This document shows, piece by piece, positions 63,937 through 64,000 of a stretch of DNA of 64,000 nt (its first letter is position 1; every line of letters starts with the position of its first letter). Below the pieces are notes generated by a model, which searched no databases, was not told the DNA's origin, and was given only the letters and a program-made list of their open reading frames with translations. The stretch comes from an uncultured Gemmiger sp. Its GTDB lineage: Bacteria; Bacillota; Clostridia; Oscillospirales; Ruminococcaceae. The DNA lies in contig CALXHR010000010.1 of NCBI GenBank assembly GCA_944388175.1, positions 1 through 64,000 of the forward strand. Reading direction: 5' to 3'. Made by a program: the position numbers and the translations under genes.

Positions 63937-64000
<64 letters not shown>

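Overview
The window is a G+C-rich chromosomal segment from a Gram-positive, probably spore-forming bacterium of the Clostridia, most likely an Oscillospiraceae/Ruminococcaceae gut anaerobe of the Gemmiger/Subdoligranulum/Faecalibacterium kind. This placement is an inference. It rests on a SpoIIE phosphatase, an AbrB regulator, YesM/YesN-type two-component pairs, LxxC-type lipoproteins, DUF3048 proteins, clostridial TnpX-type recombinase sequence and high-G+C codon use. No rRNA or species marker is present.

Region by region. 1-2.9 kb: the C-terminal part of a large serine recombinase is joined directly to the C-terminal half of a GH88 unsaturated glucuronyl hydrolase, followed by a heparinase II/III-family lyase (uronic-acid polysaccharide breakdown). 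2.9-5.7 kb: a lower-G+C methyltransferase plus MerR cassette lies between direct repeats and clusters of short palindromic repeats. 5.7-9.1 kb: a YesN/YesM two-component pair. 9.3-17.4 kb: two RpiR regulators and two PTS EIICB plus GH4 6-phospho-alpha-glucosidase pairs, with a 157-bp repeat behind each GH4 gene and a triple operator-like array before the second pair. 17.6-25.1 kb: a TRAP-type solute-binding protein, a ribose-type sugar ABC transporter and a second two-component pair whose regulator carries a C-terminal frameshift. 25.2-30.3 kb: AzlCD, a lone DnaK, HisB and GlyA.

30.4-43.7 kb: a chimeric protein (half of a tyrosine recombinase fused to two CAP domains), two DUF3048 lipoproteins, a histidine phosphatase, an XRE regulator, AbrB, an amidase, SpoIIE and an EF-G paralogue. 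43.8-54.7 kb, mainly minus strand: a two-domain GNAT enzyme between two copies of a three-hairpin repeat, GltX with a structured leader, then HflX, a RimJ/L-type acetyltransferase, a flippase, a surface-carbohydrate enzyme, an SGNH hydrolase and an MBOAT acyltransferase, which look like an export and O-acylation set for a surface polysaccharide. 54.9-64 kb: a KtrB/KtrA potassium uptake operon behind a terminator-containing leader RNA, a KdgK-like sugar kinase, a lipoprotein, an EamA transporter, a heterodimeric ABC exporter, and an initiator tRNA-Met cut by the window end.

The common theme is import and use of host- or diet-derived sugars (uronides, alpha-glucosides, a ribose-type ABC substrate, ketodeoxygluconate) under local regulators, plus envelope functions. 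The points most worth following up are the integrase-CAP chimera, the leader RNA before ktrB, the helically phased triple palindrome before the second PTS operon, and the double-GNAT gene with an internal ribosome binding site.
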